Assembly (NCBI GenBank): GCA_029961685.1
Contig: JARWKL010000009.1
Span: 19,463,237 to 19,527,236, forward strand
Source: Aristolochia californica
Taxonomy: Eukaryota; Streptophyta; Magnoliopsida; Piperales; Aristolochiaceae
Reading direction: 5' to 3'
DNA: 64,000 nt
The notes under the pieces: model-generated
The model's input: only the letters and a program-made list of their open reading frames with translations
The model's database searches: none
Told to the model about the DNA's origin: nothing
Shown: positions 1-13,900 of the stretch, piece after piece
Numbering within the stretch: position 1 is the stretch's first letter
How the letters are laid out: every line of letters starts with the position of its first letter
Translations under genes and position numbers: made by a program

Positions 1-3000
1 TTGCAAAACCTGGTATATAAAAACTAAAAAGAGTTTACAATCCCATAAAATTACAGACACTTTTAGGAAATATCACTCTCAAAATTTGTGCATTGGGTAT
101 TTTCATATTAGATGTGTACTTTTTTCTCAAATCAAAACTTGAGTTTTCACTTTTCCCTCCATCTCGTAGACCAAAACGATAATAGATGACAACGAAATGA
201 AAATTTTAGAGTTAGTGTATGGAAAAAATTTAAAGCAGTAATAAATGTAAGTAAAGAAAATTAGTCAGACACCACAAATGGACACAAAAGTTTTGTTATC
301 CAAATTTTGGAAATTCCACTAGTTCAAGACCCCAATAGCTTGGAATTTTATAAGAAAGAGATTTTCCTACACATGCTTTATAAAATGGATATGCATGTTT
401 GAAACATATTAAGCAGATGACCTATGGACCCAAAACATTTTAAAGAGAATAATAAACCGCCCATTAAATTCTCAAGTGAACGTGCGGTGGGATGTTTACC
501 CGAGTCAAACAAGCCATCATTTTGCCCATTTACAAAAAGCTGACCTAACGATCATTGATGATTGTAAGGTGATTTATCATGCATAACGGGCTATATTTTT
601 GTTAGGAATGACTTATGGGTGGGGATTCAACACTCAGTTAAAATCCTCCCTCCTCCCCCTCTTCTTGACGTTTTCAAAACCTGATATATAATAACTAAAA
701 AGAGTTTAAAATCCCTAAAAATTACAGACACTTTTTGGAAATTTCTCTCTCTAATTTTGTGCATTGTGGAATTCCATTTTCGATGTATACTTTTTCCTCA
801 AATCAAAACATGAGTTTTCACTTTTCCATTCATCTCGTAGACAAAAAAGAGAATAGATGACAACAAAATGAAAATTTTAGAGTTTGTGTACAGAAAAGAT
901 TTAACACATTACCAAATGTAAGCAAAGAAAATTTATTCATACACCACAAATGAACACAAAAGTTTTGTTATCCAAGTTTGGGAAATTCCACTATTTCAAC
1001 AACCCAAATAGCATGGAATTTGATAAGAAATAGATTTTTTAATGCATGCTTGAAAAAATGGATATGCATGCTTGAAACAAGTTAAAGATGCAAATGACCT
1101 AAGGATTCAAAGTCTTTTAAAGAGAATAACAAACCACTCATTAAATTCTCAAGTGAAGGTGCGGTGGGAAGTTTACTCGAGTCATATAAGCCATTATTTT
1201 GCCCATTTACAAAAAGTTGACCTAACGATCATTGATGGTTGTACAATGATTTACCATCCGTAACGGGCTATATTTTTGTAAGGAATGACTTACGTGTTGG
1301 TATTCAACACTTAGTTGAAATTCCTCCGCCTCCCCCTTTTCTCGACCATTGCAAAACTTGATAATTTAAAACTAAAAAGAGTTTACAATCCCTAAAATTT
1401 ACCGACACTTTTTTGAGGTATCTCTGTCTAAATTTGTGCATCATGCATTCCATTTTTAGATGTATACATTTTCTCAAATCAAAAGTTGAGTTTTCACTTC
1501 TCCCTTGATTTCATAGACAAAAAAGAGAATACAAGACAAAGAAATGAAAATTTTAGAGTTTGTGTATGGAAAAAATTTAAAGCAATAATTAATGTAAGTA
1601 AAGAAAATTTATTCACACACCACAAATGAACATAAAAGTTTTGTTATCCAAGTTTGGGAAATTCCACTAGTTCAACAACCCCAAAAGTTTGGAATTTGAT
1701 AAGGAAGAGATTTTTCTACACATGCTTTAAAAAATGGATATGCAAGCTTGAAACATGTTAAAGATGCAAAATGACCTATGGATCCAAAATATTTTAAAGA
1801 GAATAAAAAACCACTCAATAAATTCTCAAGTGAACATGCGATGGAATGTTTATCAGAGTCAAACAAACCAATATTTTGCCCATTTACAAAAAGCTGACCT
1901 AATGATCATTGATGATTGTAAGGTGATTTATCATGCATAACGGGCTATATTTTTGTAAGGAATGACTTATGGGTTGGGATTCAACACTCTGTTAAAATTC
2001 CCCCACATCCCCCTGGTCCCGACGATTGCAAAACCTGATATATAAAAACTGAAAAGAGTTTAAAATGCCTAAAAATTTAATATACTTTTTGAAAATATCT
2101 CTCTGTAAATTTGTGCATTGTGCATTTCCATTTTCGATGTATACTTTTTTCACAAATCAAAACTTGAGTTTTCACTTTTCCCCTCATCTCGTAGAACAAA
2201 AAGAGAATAGATGACAATGAAATGAAAATTTTAGAGTTTGTGTATGGAAAAAATTTAAAGCAATAACAAATGTAACTAAATAAAATATATTCACACACCA
2301 CAAATGAACACAAAACTTTTGTTATCCAAGTTTTGGAAATTCCACTCGTTCAACAACCCTAATAGCTAGGAATATTATAAGAAAGAGATTTTTCCACACA
2401 TGCTTTAAAAAATGGATATGCTTGCATGAAACATGTTAAAGATGCAAATGACCTATACATCCAAAACCTTTTGAAGAGAATAACAAACCGCCCATTAAGT
2501 TCTCAAGTGAACTTGCAGTGGGATGTTTACCCGAGTCACACAAGCCATTATTTTGCCCTTTTACAAAAAGCTGACCTAACGATCATTGATGATTGTAAAG
2601 TGATTTATCATGCGTAACGGTCTATATTTTTGTAAGGATTGACTTATGGGTTGGGATTGAACACTCAGTTAAAATACCCCCGCTTCCCCCTTTTCCCGAC
2701 GATTGCAAAACCTGATATATAAAAACTAAAAAGAGTCTACAATCCCTAAGAATTACCAACACTTTTTTGAAATATCTCTCTCAAATTTTTTTAATTGTGC
2801 ATTTCCATTATAGAAGAATACTTTTTTCTCAAATCAAAACTTGAGTTTTCACTTTTCCCTTCATCTCGTAGACAAAAAATAGAATAGATGACAACGAAAT
2901 GAAAATTTTAGAGTTTGTGTATGGAAAATTTTTAAAGAAATAAATAATTTAAGTAAAGAAAATTTATTCACACACCACAAATGAACACAAAAGTTTTGTT

Positions 3001-6000
3001 ATCCATGTTTGGGAAATTCCACTAATTCAACAACCCCAATAGCTTGGAATTTGATAAGCAAGAGATTTTTCTACACATGCTTTAAAAAATGGATATGCAT
3101 GCTTGAAACATGTTAAAGATGCAAATTACCTATGGATCCAAAACCTTTTAAAGAGAATAACAAACTGCTCATTAAATTCTCAAGTGAACGTGGGGTGGGA
3201 TGTTTGCCTAAGTAAAACAAGCCATTATTTTACCCATTTACAAAAAACTGACCAAACGATCATTAATGATTGTAAAGTGATTTATCATGCGTAACAGGCT
3301 ATATTTTTGGAAGGAATGACTTATGGGTTGGGATTCAATACTCAGTTAAAATTCGCCCGCCTCTCCTTTTTCCCGACGATTGCAAAACCTGATATATAAA
3401 AACTAAAAAGAGTTTACAATCCCTAAAAATTACAGACACATATTGGAAATATCTCTCTAAATTTCGGCATTGTGCTTTTCCATTTTTTATGTATACTTTT
3501 TTCTCAAATCAAAACTTGATTTTTCACTTTTCCCTTCATCTCGCAGACATAAAAGAGAAAAGAGTACAACGAAATAACAATTTTAGAGTTTGTGTATGGA
3601 AAAAATTTAAAGAAATAACAAATGTAAGTAAAGAAAATTTATTCACACACCACAAATGAACACAAAAGTTTTGTTATCCAACTTTGGGAAATTCAACTAG
3701 TTCAACAACCCCAATAGCTTGGAATTTGATAATAAAGAGATTTTTCTACACATGCTTTAAAAAATGGATATGCATGCTTGAAACCTATTAAGCAGATAAC
3801 CTATGGATCCAAAACCTTTTAAAGAGAATAACAAACCGCTCATTAAATTCTCAAGTGAACGTGCGGTGGGATGTTTATCCGAGTCAAACAAACCATTATT
3901 TTTCCCATTTATAAAAAGCTGACTTAACGATCATTGATGATTATAAGGTGATTTATCAAGCATAACGGGCTATATTTTTGTAAGGAATGAATTTTGGGTT
4001 TGGATTCAACACTCAGTTAATATTCCTCCACCTCCCCCTATTCCCAACGATTGCAAAACCTGATAATTTAAAACTAAAAAGAGTTTACAATCCCTAAAAT
4101 TTACAGACAATTTTTGGAGATATCTCTCTCTAAATTTGTGGATCGTGCATTTGCATTTTAGACATATACTTTTTTCTCAAATCAAAAGTTGAGTTTTCCC
4201 TTTTACTTTATCTTGTTGACAAAAAAGAGAATAGATGACAACGAAATGAAATTTTTAGAGTTTGTGCATGGAAAAAATTTAAAGCAATAACAAATGTAAG
4301 TAAAGAAAATTTATCCGCACACCACAAATTTACACAAAATTTTGTTATCCAAGTTTGGGAAATTCCACTAGTTCAAAAACCCCAATAGCTTGGAATTTCA
4401 TAAGAAAGAGATTTTTCTACACATGCTTTAAAAAATGGAAATGCAAGCTTGAAACATGTTAAAGATACAAATGACCTATATATCCAAAACCTTTTAAAGA
4501 GAATAACAAACGCTTATTAAATTCTCCAGTGAACTGTGGTGGGATGTTTACCCGAGTCACATAAGCCATTATTTAGGCCATTTACAAAAATCTGACCTAA
4601 CGACATTGATGATTGTAAAGTGATTTGTCATGCATGACGGGCTATATTTTTGTAAGGAATGACTTATGGGTTGGGATTCAACACTAAGTGAAAATTCGCC
4701 CGCCTCCCCCTTTTCCCGACGATTGCAAAACCTGGTATATAAGAACTAAAATGAGTTTACAATCCCGAACAATTACAGACACTTTTATGAAATATCTCTC
4801 TCTAAATTTGTGCATTGTGCATTTCCATATTAGACGTATACTTTTTTCTCAAATCAAAACTTGAGTTTTCACTTTTCCCTCCATCTCCTAGACCAAAAAG
4901 ATAATAGATGACAACGAAATAAAACTTTTAAAGTTAAATTTAAAGCAATAATAAATGTAAGTAAAGAAAATTTACTCACACAGCACAATCGGACACAAAA
5001 TTTTTGTTATCCAAGTTTGGGAAATTCCACTAGTTCAACAACCCCAATAGCTTGGAATTTTATAAGAAAGAGATTTTTCTACACATGCTTTAAAAAATAG
5101 ATATGCATGCTTGGAACATATTAAGCAGATGACCTATGGATCCAAAACCTTTTAAAGCAAATAACAAACCGCTCATTAAATGCTCAAGTGAACGTGCGAT
5201 GGGATGTTTACCCGAGTCAAACAAGCCATTATTTTGCCCATTTACAAAAAACTGACCTAACGATCATTAATGATTGTAAAGTGATTTATCATGCGTAACG
5301 GGCTACATTTTTTTAAGGAATGACTTATGGGTTGGGATTCAACACTCAATTAAAATTCGCCTGCCTCTCCCTTTTCCCGACGATTGCAAAACCTGATATA
5401 TAAAAAATAAAAAGAGTTTACAATCCCCAAAAATTATAGACACGTGTTGGAAATATCTCTCTAAATTTGGGAATTGTGCATTTCCATTTTAGATGTATAC
5501 TTTTTTCTCAAATCAAAATTTGAGTGTTCACTTTGGCCTTCATCTCGCAGACAAAAAAGAGAAAAGATGACAACATAATGACAATTTTAGAGTTTGTGTA
5601 TGGAAAAAATTTAAAGCAATAACAAATGTAAGTAAAGAAAATTTATTTACACTCCACAAATGTACACAAAATTTTGTTATCCAAGTTTGGGAAATTCCAC
5701 TAGTTGAACAACCCCAATAGCTTTGAATTTGATAAGAAAGAGATTTTTCTACACATGCTTCAAAAAATTGAAGTGCAAGCTTGAAACATGTTAAAGATGC
5801 AAATGACCTATGGATCCAAAACCTTGTAAAGAGAATAACAAACCGCTTCTTAAATTCTCCAGTGAACGTGCGGTGGGATGTTTATCCGAGTCAAACAAGC
5901 CATTATTTTGCCCATTTAAAAAAGTTGACCTAACGATCAATGATGATGGTAAAGGGATTTATCATGCGTAATGGGCTATATTTTTTTAAGGAATGACTTA

Positions 6001-8702
6001 TGGGTTGGGATACAACACTTAGTTAAAATTCCTCCGCCTCCCCCCTTTTTTCGACGATTGCAAAACCTGGTATATAAAAACTAAAAAGATTTTACAATCC
6101 CTAAAAATTACAGACACTTTTTGGAAATATATCTCTCTAAATTTGTGCATTGGGCATTTTCATATTAGATGTGTACTTTTTTCTGAAATCAAAACTTGAG
6201 TTTTCACTCTTCCGTACTACTCGAAGAAAAAAAACGGGAATAGATGACAACGAAATTAAAATTTTAGAGTTTGTGTATGGAAAAAATTTAAAGTAGTAAA
6301 AAATGGAAGTAATGAAAAATTATTCACACACCGGAAATGAACCCAAAAGTTTTGTTATCCAAGTTTGGGAAATTCCACTAGTTCAACTACCCCAATAGCT
6401 TGGAATTTGATAAGAAAGAGAATTTTTTACACATGCTTTAGAAAAATGGATATGCATGCTTGAAACATGTTAAAGATGCAAATGACCTAAAGATCCAAAA
6501 CCTTTTAAAGAGAATAACAAACCGCTAATTAAATTGTCAAGTGAACGTGCGGTGGGATGTTTACCCGAGTCAAACATGCCATTATTTTGCCCATTTACAA
6601 AAAACTGACCTAACGATCCTTGATGATTGTAAAGTGATTTAAAATGCGCAACGGGCAATATTTTTGTAAGGAATGACTTATGGGTTAGGATTCAACACTC
6701 AGTTAAAATTACCCCGCCTCCCCCTTTTCCCGACGATTGTAAAACCTGATATATAAAAACTAAAAAGAGTTTACAATCCCTAAAAATTACAGAAACTTTT
6801 TTGAAATATCTCTCCCGAATATTGTGCAATGAGCTTTTCCATTTTATAAGTATACTTTTTTCTCAAATCAAAACTTGAGTTTTCACTTTTCGCTTCATCT
6901 CGTAGGCAAAAAAGATAATAGATGATAAGGAAAGGAAAATTTTAGAATTTGTGTATGGAAATAATTTAAAGCGATAACAAATGTAAGTAAAGAAAATTTA
7001 TTCACTCACCACAAATGAACACAAAAGTTATTTTATCCATCTTTGGGAAATTCCAATAGTTCAACAACGCCAATAGCTTGGAATTTGATAAGAAAGAAAT
7101 TTTTCTACACATGCTTTAAAAATGGATATGATTGCTTGAAACAAGTTAAAGATGCAAATGACCTACGGATCCAAACCTTTTAAACATAATAACAAACCGC
7201 TCATTAAATTCTCAAGTGAAACTGCGGTGGGATATTTAACCGAGTTGAGCAAGCCATTATTTTGCCCATTTAGAAAAGGCTGACCTAACGATCATTGATG
7301 ATTGAAAAGTGATTTATCAAGCAAAACGGGCTATATTTTTGTAAGGAATGACTTATGGGTTTGGATTCAACAATCAGTTAAAATTCCTCCCCCCCCCCCC
7401 CCCCCCCCCCCCCCCTTTTCCCGACGATTGCAAAACTTGATATGTAAAAACTAAATAGAGTTTACAATCCCTAAAAATTACAGACACTTTATGGAAATAT
7501 ATTTCTCTAAATTTTTGTATAATGCATTTCCATTTTAGATGTATACTTTTTTATTCAGTAAAAAGTTGAGTTTTCACTTTTTCCTTCATCTCGTAGACAA
7601 AAAAAAAAGAATAGATGACAACAAATTGAAAATTTTAGAGTTTGTGTAAGGAAAAAATTTAAACTAATAAAAAATGTAAGCAAAGAAAATTTATTCACAC
7701 ACCACAAATGAACACAAAAGTTTTAGTATCCAAATTTGGGAAATTCCACTAGTTAAACAGCCCCAATAGCTTGGAATTTGATAAGAAAGAGATTTTTCTA
7801 CACATGCTTTAAAAATGGATATGCATGCTTGAAACATGTTAAAGATGCAAATGACCTATGGATCCAAATCGTTATAAAGAGAATAACCAAACGCTCATTA
7901 AATTTTCAAGTGAACGTGCGATGGGATATTTATGCGAGTCGAACAAGCCTTTATTTTTTGCATTGACAAAAAGCTGACCTAACGATCATTGATGATTGTA
8001 AAGTGATTTATCATGCGTAACAGGCTATATTTTTTAAAGGAATGACTTATCGGTTGGTATTCAACACCCAGTTAAAATTCCCCCGCCTCCCCCTTTTCCC
8101 GTAGATTGCAAAACCTGATAAATAATAACTAAAAAAAGTTTACAATCCCTAAAAATTACAGACACTTTTTGGAAATTTCTCTCTCTAAATATGTGCGTTG
8201 TGCATTTCCATTTTAGATGTATACTTTTTTATTAAATAAAACATGACTTTTCACAATTCCCTTCATCTCGTAGACAAAAAAGAGAATAGATGACAACGAA
8301 ATGAAAATTTTAGAGTTTGTGTATGGAAAAAAATTAAAGCAATAACAAATGTAAGTAAAGAAAATTTATTCACACACCACAAATGAACAAAAAAGTTTTT
8401 GATCCAAGTTTGGAAATTCCACTAGTTCAACAACCCCAATAGCTCGGAATTTGATAAGAAAGAGATTTTCTACACATGCTTTAAAAAATGGATATGCATG
8501 TTTGAAACATGTTAAAGGTGCAAATGACCTATGGATCCAAGACCTTTTAAAGAGAATAACAAACCGCTCATTAAATTCTCAGGTGAACGTGCGATGGGAT
8601 ATTTACCCGAGTCAAACAAGCCATTATTTTGCCCATTTACAAAAAGCGGACCTAACAATCATTGATGATTGTATAGTGATTTATCATGCGTAACAGGTCT
8701 TA
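1..8702 (+). repeat. Block L: 13 diverged satellite monomers
   Basis: Monomer anchors lie at about 418, 1096, 1774, 2449, 3126, 3798, 4473, 5132, 5805, 6483, 7160, 7853 and 8526. Higher-order structure is old and mosaic. The copies at 418, 3798 and 5132 share a derived ATTAAGCAGAT in place of GTTAAAGATGCAAAT. The stretch near 1,370-1,690 resembles 4,080-4,400, four monomers away. The first ~120 bases resemble 6,064-6,180, nine monomers away, sharing CATATTAGATGTGTAC. The last monomer (8526) shares GGTGCAAATG and CCAAGACC-type changes with the copy at 42,506. No gene or mobile element is seen. Confidence 0.9.
7389..7415 (+). repeat. Poly-C tract, 27 C
   Basis: An uninterrupted run of 27 C replaces the usual C-rich box of the monomer and makes this monomer about 16 bp longer than normal (anchor spacing 693). 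It is most simply slippage expansion of the existing C runs. The minus strand would be a G27 run. Length is uncertain because homopolymers are error-prone in sequencing. Confidence 0.95.
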
Positions 8703-8720
8703 TTTTTGAAATATCTCTCT
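8691..8720 (+). other. Deletion junction in truncated monomer (~163 bp lost)
   Basis: The anchors at 8,526 and 9,040 are only 514 bp apart. The sequence passes from TAACAGGTCTTATTTTTG straight into AAATATCTCTCTC. In intact monomers the first part precedes GTAAGGAATGAC and the second follows CACTTTTTGG. TTTTTG is present at both ends of the lost piece, so this looks like a microhomology deletion at 8,702-8,708. It removes the C-rich box and the TATA-like word of this monomer. It lies just left of the start of block A. Confidence 0.88.
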
Positions 8721-10886
8721 CTAAATCAGTGCATTGTGCATTTCCATTTTAGATGTATACTTTTTTCACAAATCAAAACTTGAGTTTTCACTTTTCCTTT
8801 CATCTCGTAGACAAAAAAGAGAATAGATGACATCAAAATGAAAATTTTAGAGTTTGTGTATGGAAAAAATTTTAAGAAATAAAAAATGTAAGTAAAGAAA
8901 ATTTATTCACATTGCACAATTGAACACAAAAGTTTTCTTATCCAAGTTTGGGAAATTCCACTAGTTCAACAACCCCAGTAGCTTGGAATTTGATAAGAAA
9001 GAGATTTGTCTACACATGCTTTAAAAAATGGATATGCAAATGACCTATGGATCCAAAACCTTTTAAAGAAAATAACAAACTGCTCATTAAATTCTCAAGT
9101 GAACGTGTTGTGGGATGTTTACCCAAATCAAACAAGCCATTATTGTGCCCATTTACAAAAAGCTGACCTAACAATCATTGATTATTGTAAAGTGATTTAT
9201 CATGCGTAACGGGCTATATTTTTGTAAGGAATGACTTATGGGTTGGGATTCAACACTCAGTTAAAATTCTCCCACTTCCCCCTTTTCCCGAATATTGCAA
9301 AACCTAATATATAAAAAAACAAAAGGGGTTTACAAACCCTAAAAATTACAGAAACTTTTTGGAAATATCTCTCTCTAAATTTGTACATATTGCATTTCCA
9401 TTTTTGGTATATACTTTTTTCTCAAATAAAAACTTGAGTTTTCACTTTTCCCTTCATCTCGTAGACAAAAAGGAGAAAAGATGGCAACGAAAGGAAATTT
9501 TTAAAGTTTGTGTATGGAAACAATTTAAAGCTATAACAAATGTAAGTAAAGAAAATTTATTCACACACCACAAATGAACACAAAAGTTTTGTTATCCAAG
9601 TTTGGGACATTCCACTAGTTCAACAACCCCAATAGCTTGGAATTTGATAAGAAAGAGATTTTTCTACACTAGCTTTAAAAAATGGATATGCATTCTTGAA
9701 ACATGTTAAAGATGAAAATGACCTATGGATCCAAAACCTTTTAAAGAGTATAACAAACCACTCATTAAATTCTCAAGTGAACGTGCAGTGGGATGTTTAC
9801 CCGAGTTAAACAAGCCATTATTTTGCCCTTTTACAAAAAGCTGACCTAACGATCATTGATGATTGTAAAGTGATCTATCATGCATGACGGGCTATATTTT
9901 TGTAAGGAATGACTTATTAGTAGGGATTCAACACTCAGTTAAAATTCTCCCACCTCCCCTTTTTCCCGACGATTGCAAAACCTTATCTATAAAAACTAAA
10001 AAATGCTTAAAATCCCTAAAAATTACAGACACTTTTTTGAAATCTCTCTCTCTAAATTTGTTCATTGTGCATTTCCATTTTAGATGTGTACTTTTTTATG
10101 AAATAGAAACTTGAGTTTTCACTTTTCCCTTCTTCTTGTAGAAAAAAAAAAAGAGAATAGATGAGAACGAAATTAAAATTTTAGAGTTTGGTTATGGAAA
10201 AAATTTAAAGCAATAACACATGTAAGTAATGAAAATTTATTCACACACCAGAAATGAACACAAAAGTTTTGTTATCCAAATTTGGGCATTTCCACTAGTT
10301 CAACAACCCGAATAGCTTGGAATTTGAAAAGAAAGAGATTTTTCAACACATGCTTTAAAAAGTGGATATGCATGCTTGAAACATGTTAGAGATTCAAATG
10401 ACCTATGGATCCAAAACCTTTTAAAGAGAATAAGCTCATTAAATTCTCAAGTGAACGTGCGGTGGGATGTTTACCTGAGTCAAACAAACCTTTATTTTCC
10501 CCATTTACAAAAAGCTTAACTACCAATCATTTGTGATTGTAAAGTGATTTATCATGCATAATGGGCTATAATTTTATAAGGAATGACTTGTGGGTTGGGA
10601 TTCAACACTCATTTCAAATTCCCTCGCCTCCCCCTTTTCCCAATGATTGCAAATCCTGATATATAAAAACTAAAAAGAGTTTACAATCCCTAAAAATTAT
10701 CGACACTTTTTGGGAATATCTCTCTCTAAATTTGTGCATTGTGCATTTCTATTTTATATGTATACTTTTTTCTCAAATCAAAACTTGAGTTTTCACTTTT
10801 CCCTTCATCTCGTAGACCAAAAAGAGAATAGATGACAATGAAATGAAAATTTTAGAGTTTGTGTATGGAAAAAATTTAAAGCAATA

Positions 10887-10940
10887 ACAAATGTATGAGA
10901 AGAAAATATATTCTCATACCACAAATGTATGAGAAGAAAA
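10887..10940 (+). repeat. 20-bp direct duplication with new 9-bp inverted repeat
   Basis: ACAAATGTATGAGAAGAAAA occurs at 10,887-10,906 and again, 34 bp later, at 10,921-10,940. The first copy contains GTATGAGAA (10,893-10,901), which is the exact reverse complement of TTCTCATAC (10,911-10,919), a 9-bp hairpin with a 9-base loop. The paralogous monomer near 34,940-34,990 has TATGCAAAG and CTCACACC instead, so both arms changed in this copy. The pattern suggests quasi-palindrome template switching or local gene conversion. Confidence 0.85.
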
Positions 10941-13900
10941 CTTTTAGTTACCCAAGTTTGGGAAATTCCACTAGTTCAACAACCCCAATAGCTTGGAATA
11001 TTACAACAAAGAGATTTTTCTACACATGCTTTGAAAAATGGGTATGCATGCATGAAACATGTTAAAGATGAAAATGACCTATGGATCCAAAACCTTTTAA
11101 AAAGAATATCAAACCGCTTTTTAAATTCTCAAGTGAACGTGCGGTGGGATGTTTACCCGAGTCAAACAAGCCATTATTTTGCTTATTCACAAAAAGCTGA
11201 CCTAACAATCATTGATAATTGTAAAGTGATTTATCACACGTAACGGGCTATATTTTTTTAAGAAATGACTTATGGGTTGGGATTCAACACTCAGTTAAAA
11301 TTCCCCCCCTTTCCCGACGATTGCAAAACCTGATAGAGAAAAACTAAAAAAAGTTTACAATCCCTAAAAAATACACACACTTTTTGGAAATATCTCTCTC
11401 TAAATTTGTGCATTGTGCATTTCCATTTTCGATATGTACTTTTTTCTCAAATCAAAACTTGATTTATCACTTTTCCCTTCATCTCGTAGACAAAAAAAGA
11501 GAAAAGATGGCAACGCAATGAAATTTTTAAAGTTTGTGTATGGAAAAAATTTCAAGCAATAAAAAATGTAAGTAAGGAAAATTTATTCACACACAACAAA
11601 TGAACAAAAAAGTTTTTTAATCCAAGTTTGAGAAATTCCAATAGTTCAACAATCCCAATAGCTTGGAATTTGATAAGAAAGAGATTTTTCTACACATGTT
11701 TTAAAAAATGGATAAGCATGCTTGAAACATGTTGAAGATGCAAATGACCTATGGATCCAAAACCTATTAAAGGGAATGACAAACCGCTCGTTAAATTCTC
11801 AAGTGAACGTGCGGTGGGATGTTTACACGAGTCAAACAAGCCATTATTTCGCCCATTTACAAAAAGCTGACCTAACGATCATTGATGATAGTAAAGTGAT
11901 TTATCATGCGTAATGGGATATATTTTTGTAAGGAATGACTTATGGGCTGGGATTCAACACTTAGCTAAAATTCCCCTGCCTCCCCCTCTTTTCGACGATT
12001 GCAAAACCTGATATATAAAAACTTAAAAGTCTTTAAAATCCCTAAAAATTATTGACACTTTTTTGAAATATCTCTCTCTAAATTTGTGCATTCAGCATTT
12101 CCATTTTAGTTATATACTTTTTCTCAAATCAAAACTTGAGTTTTCACTTTTCCCTTCATCTCGTAGACAAAACAGGGAATAGATGACAACAAAATGAAAA
12201 TTTTGGAGTTTGTGTATGGAAAAAATTTAATGCAATAACAAATGTTAGTAAAGAAAATTTATTCACACACCATAAATGACCACAAAAGTTTTGTTATCCA
12301 ATTTGGGGAAATTCCACTAGTTCAACAACCCCAACAGCTTGGAATTTTATAAGAAAGAGATTTTTCTACACATGCTTTAAAAAATTGATATGCATGCTTG
12401 AAACATGTTAAAGATGAAACTGACCTATGGATCCAAAACCTTTTAAAGAGAATAACAAACCTCTCAGTAAATTCTCAAGGGAACGTGCGGTGGGATGTTT
12501 ACCGGAGTCAAACATGCCATTATTTTACCCATTTACAAAAAGCTGATCTAACGATCATTGATGATTGTAAAGTGATTTATCATGCGTAACGGGCTATATT
12601 TTTGTAAGGAATGACGTATGGGTTGGGATTCAACACTCAAATAAAATTCTCCCGCCTCTCCCTTTTCCCGACGATTGCAAAACCTGATGTATAAAAACTA
12701 AAAAGAGTTTACAATCCCTAAAAATTATAGACACTTTTTGAAAATATCTCTCTCTAAATTTGTGCATTGTGCATTTCCATTTTAGATGTATACTTTTTTC
12801 TCAAATCAAAACCTGAGTTTTGACTTTTCCCATCATCTCATAGACAAAAAGGGGAATAGATGACAACGAATTTAAAATTGTAGAGTTTGTGTACGGAAAA
12901 AATTTAAAGCAATAACAAATGTAAGTGAAGAAAATTTATTCACACACAACAAATGAACAAAAAAGTTTTGTTATCCAAGTTTGGTAAATTCCACTAGTTC
13001 TACAACCCTTATAGCTTGGAATTTGATCAAAAAGATTTTTTTCTATACGTGCTTTAAAAAGTGGATATGCATGCTTGAAACATGGTAAAGATGCAAATGA
13101 CCTATGGATCCAAAAACTTTTAAAGAGAATAACAAACCACTCATTAAATTCTCAAGTGAACGTGCCATGGGATGTTTACTCGAGTCAAACAAGCCATTAT
13201 TTTGCCCATTTACAAAAAGCTTACCTAACGATCATTGATGATTGTAAAAAGATCTATCATGCATAACGGCTATATTTTTTTAAGGAATGACTTATTGGTA
13301 GGGATTCAACAATCAGTTAAAATTCCCCCGCCTCCCCCTTTTCCTGACGATTGCAAAACCTGATCTATAAAAACTAAAAAGAGGTTTAAATCCCTAAAAA
13401 TTACAGACACTTTTTGGAAATATCTCTCTCTATATTTGTTCATTGTGCATTTCAATTTTAGATGTATACTTTTTTCTCAAAACAAAACTTGAGTTTTCAC
13501 TTTTCCCTTCTTCTTGTAGAAAAAAAAAGAGAATAGATGACAACGAAATTAAAATTTTAGAGTTTGTGTATGGAAAAAATTTAAAGCAATAACAAATGTA
13601 AGTAATGAAAATTTATTCACACACCAAAAATGAACCCAATGTTTTGTTATCCAAGTTTGGGAAATTCTATTAGTTCAACAACCCCAATAGCTTGGAATTT
13701 GATAAGAAAGAGATTTTTCAACACATGCTTTAAAAAATGGATATGCATGCTTGAAACATGTTAGAGATGAAAATATCCTTTGGATCCAAAACCTTAAAAA
13801 GAGAATAAGCTCATTAAATTCTCAAGCGAACGTGCGGTGGGATGTTTACTCGAGTCAAAGAAGCCTTTATTTTTCCCATTTACAAAAAGCTGACCTAACA

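Noticed and set aside
3240..3310. CENP-B-box-like word around TAACGGGC in monomers
   Set aside because: The CGGG core is present in many monomers, but the TTCG and A positions of the consensus at the required spacing are not. The match is no better than chance.
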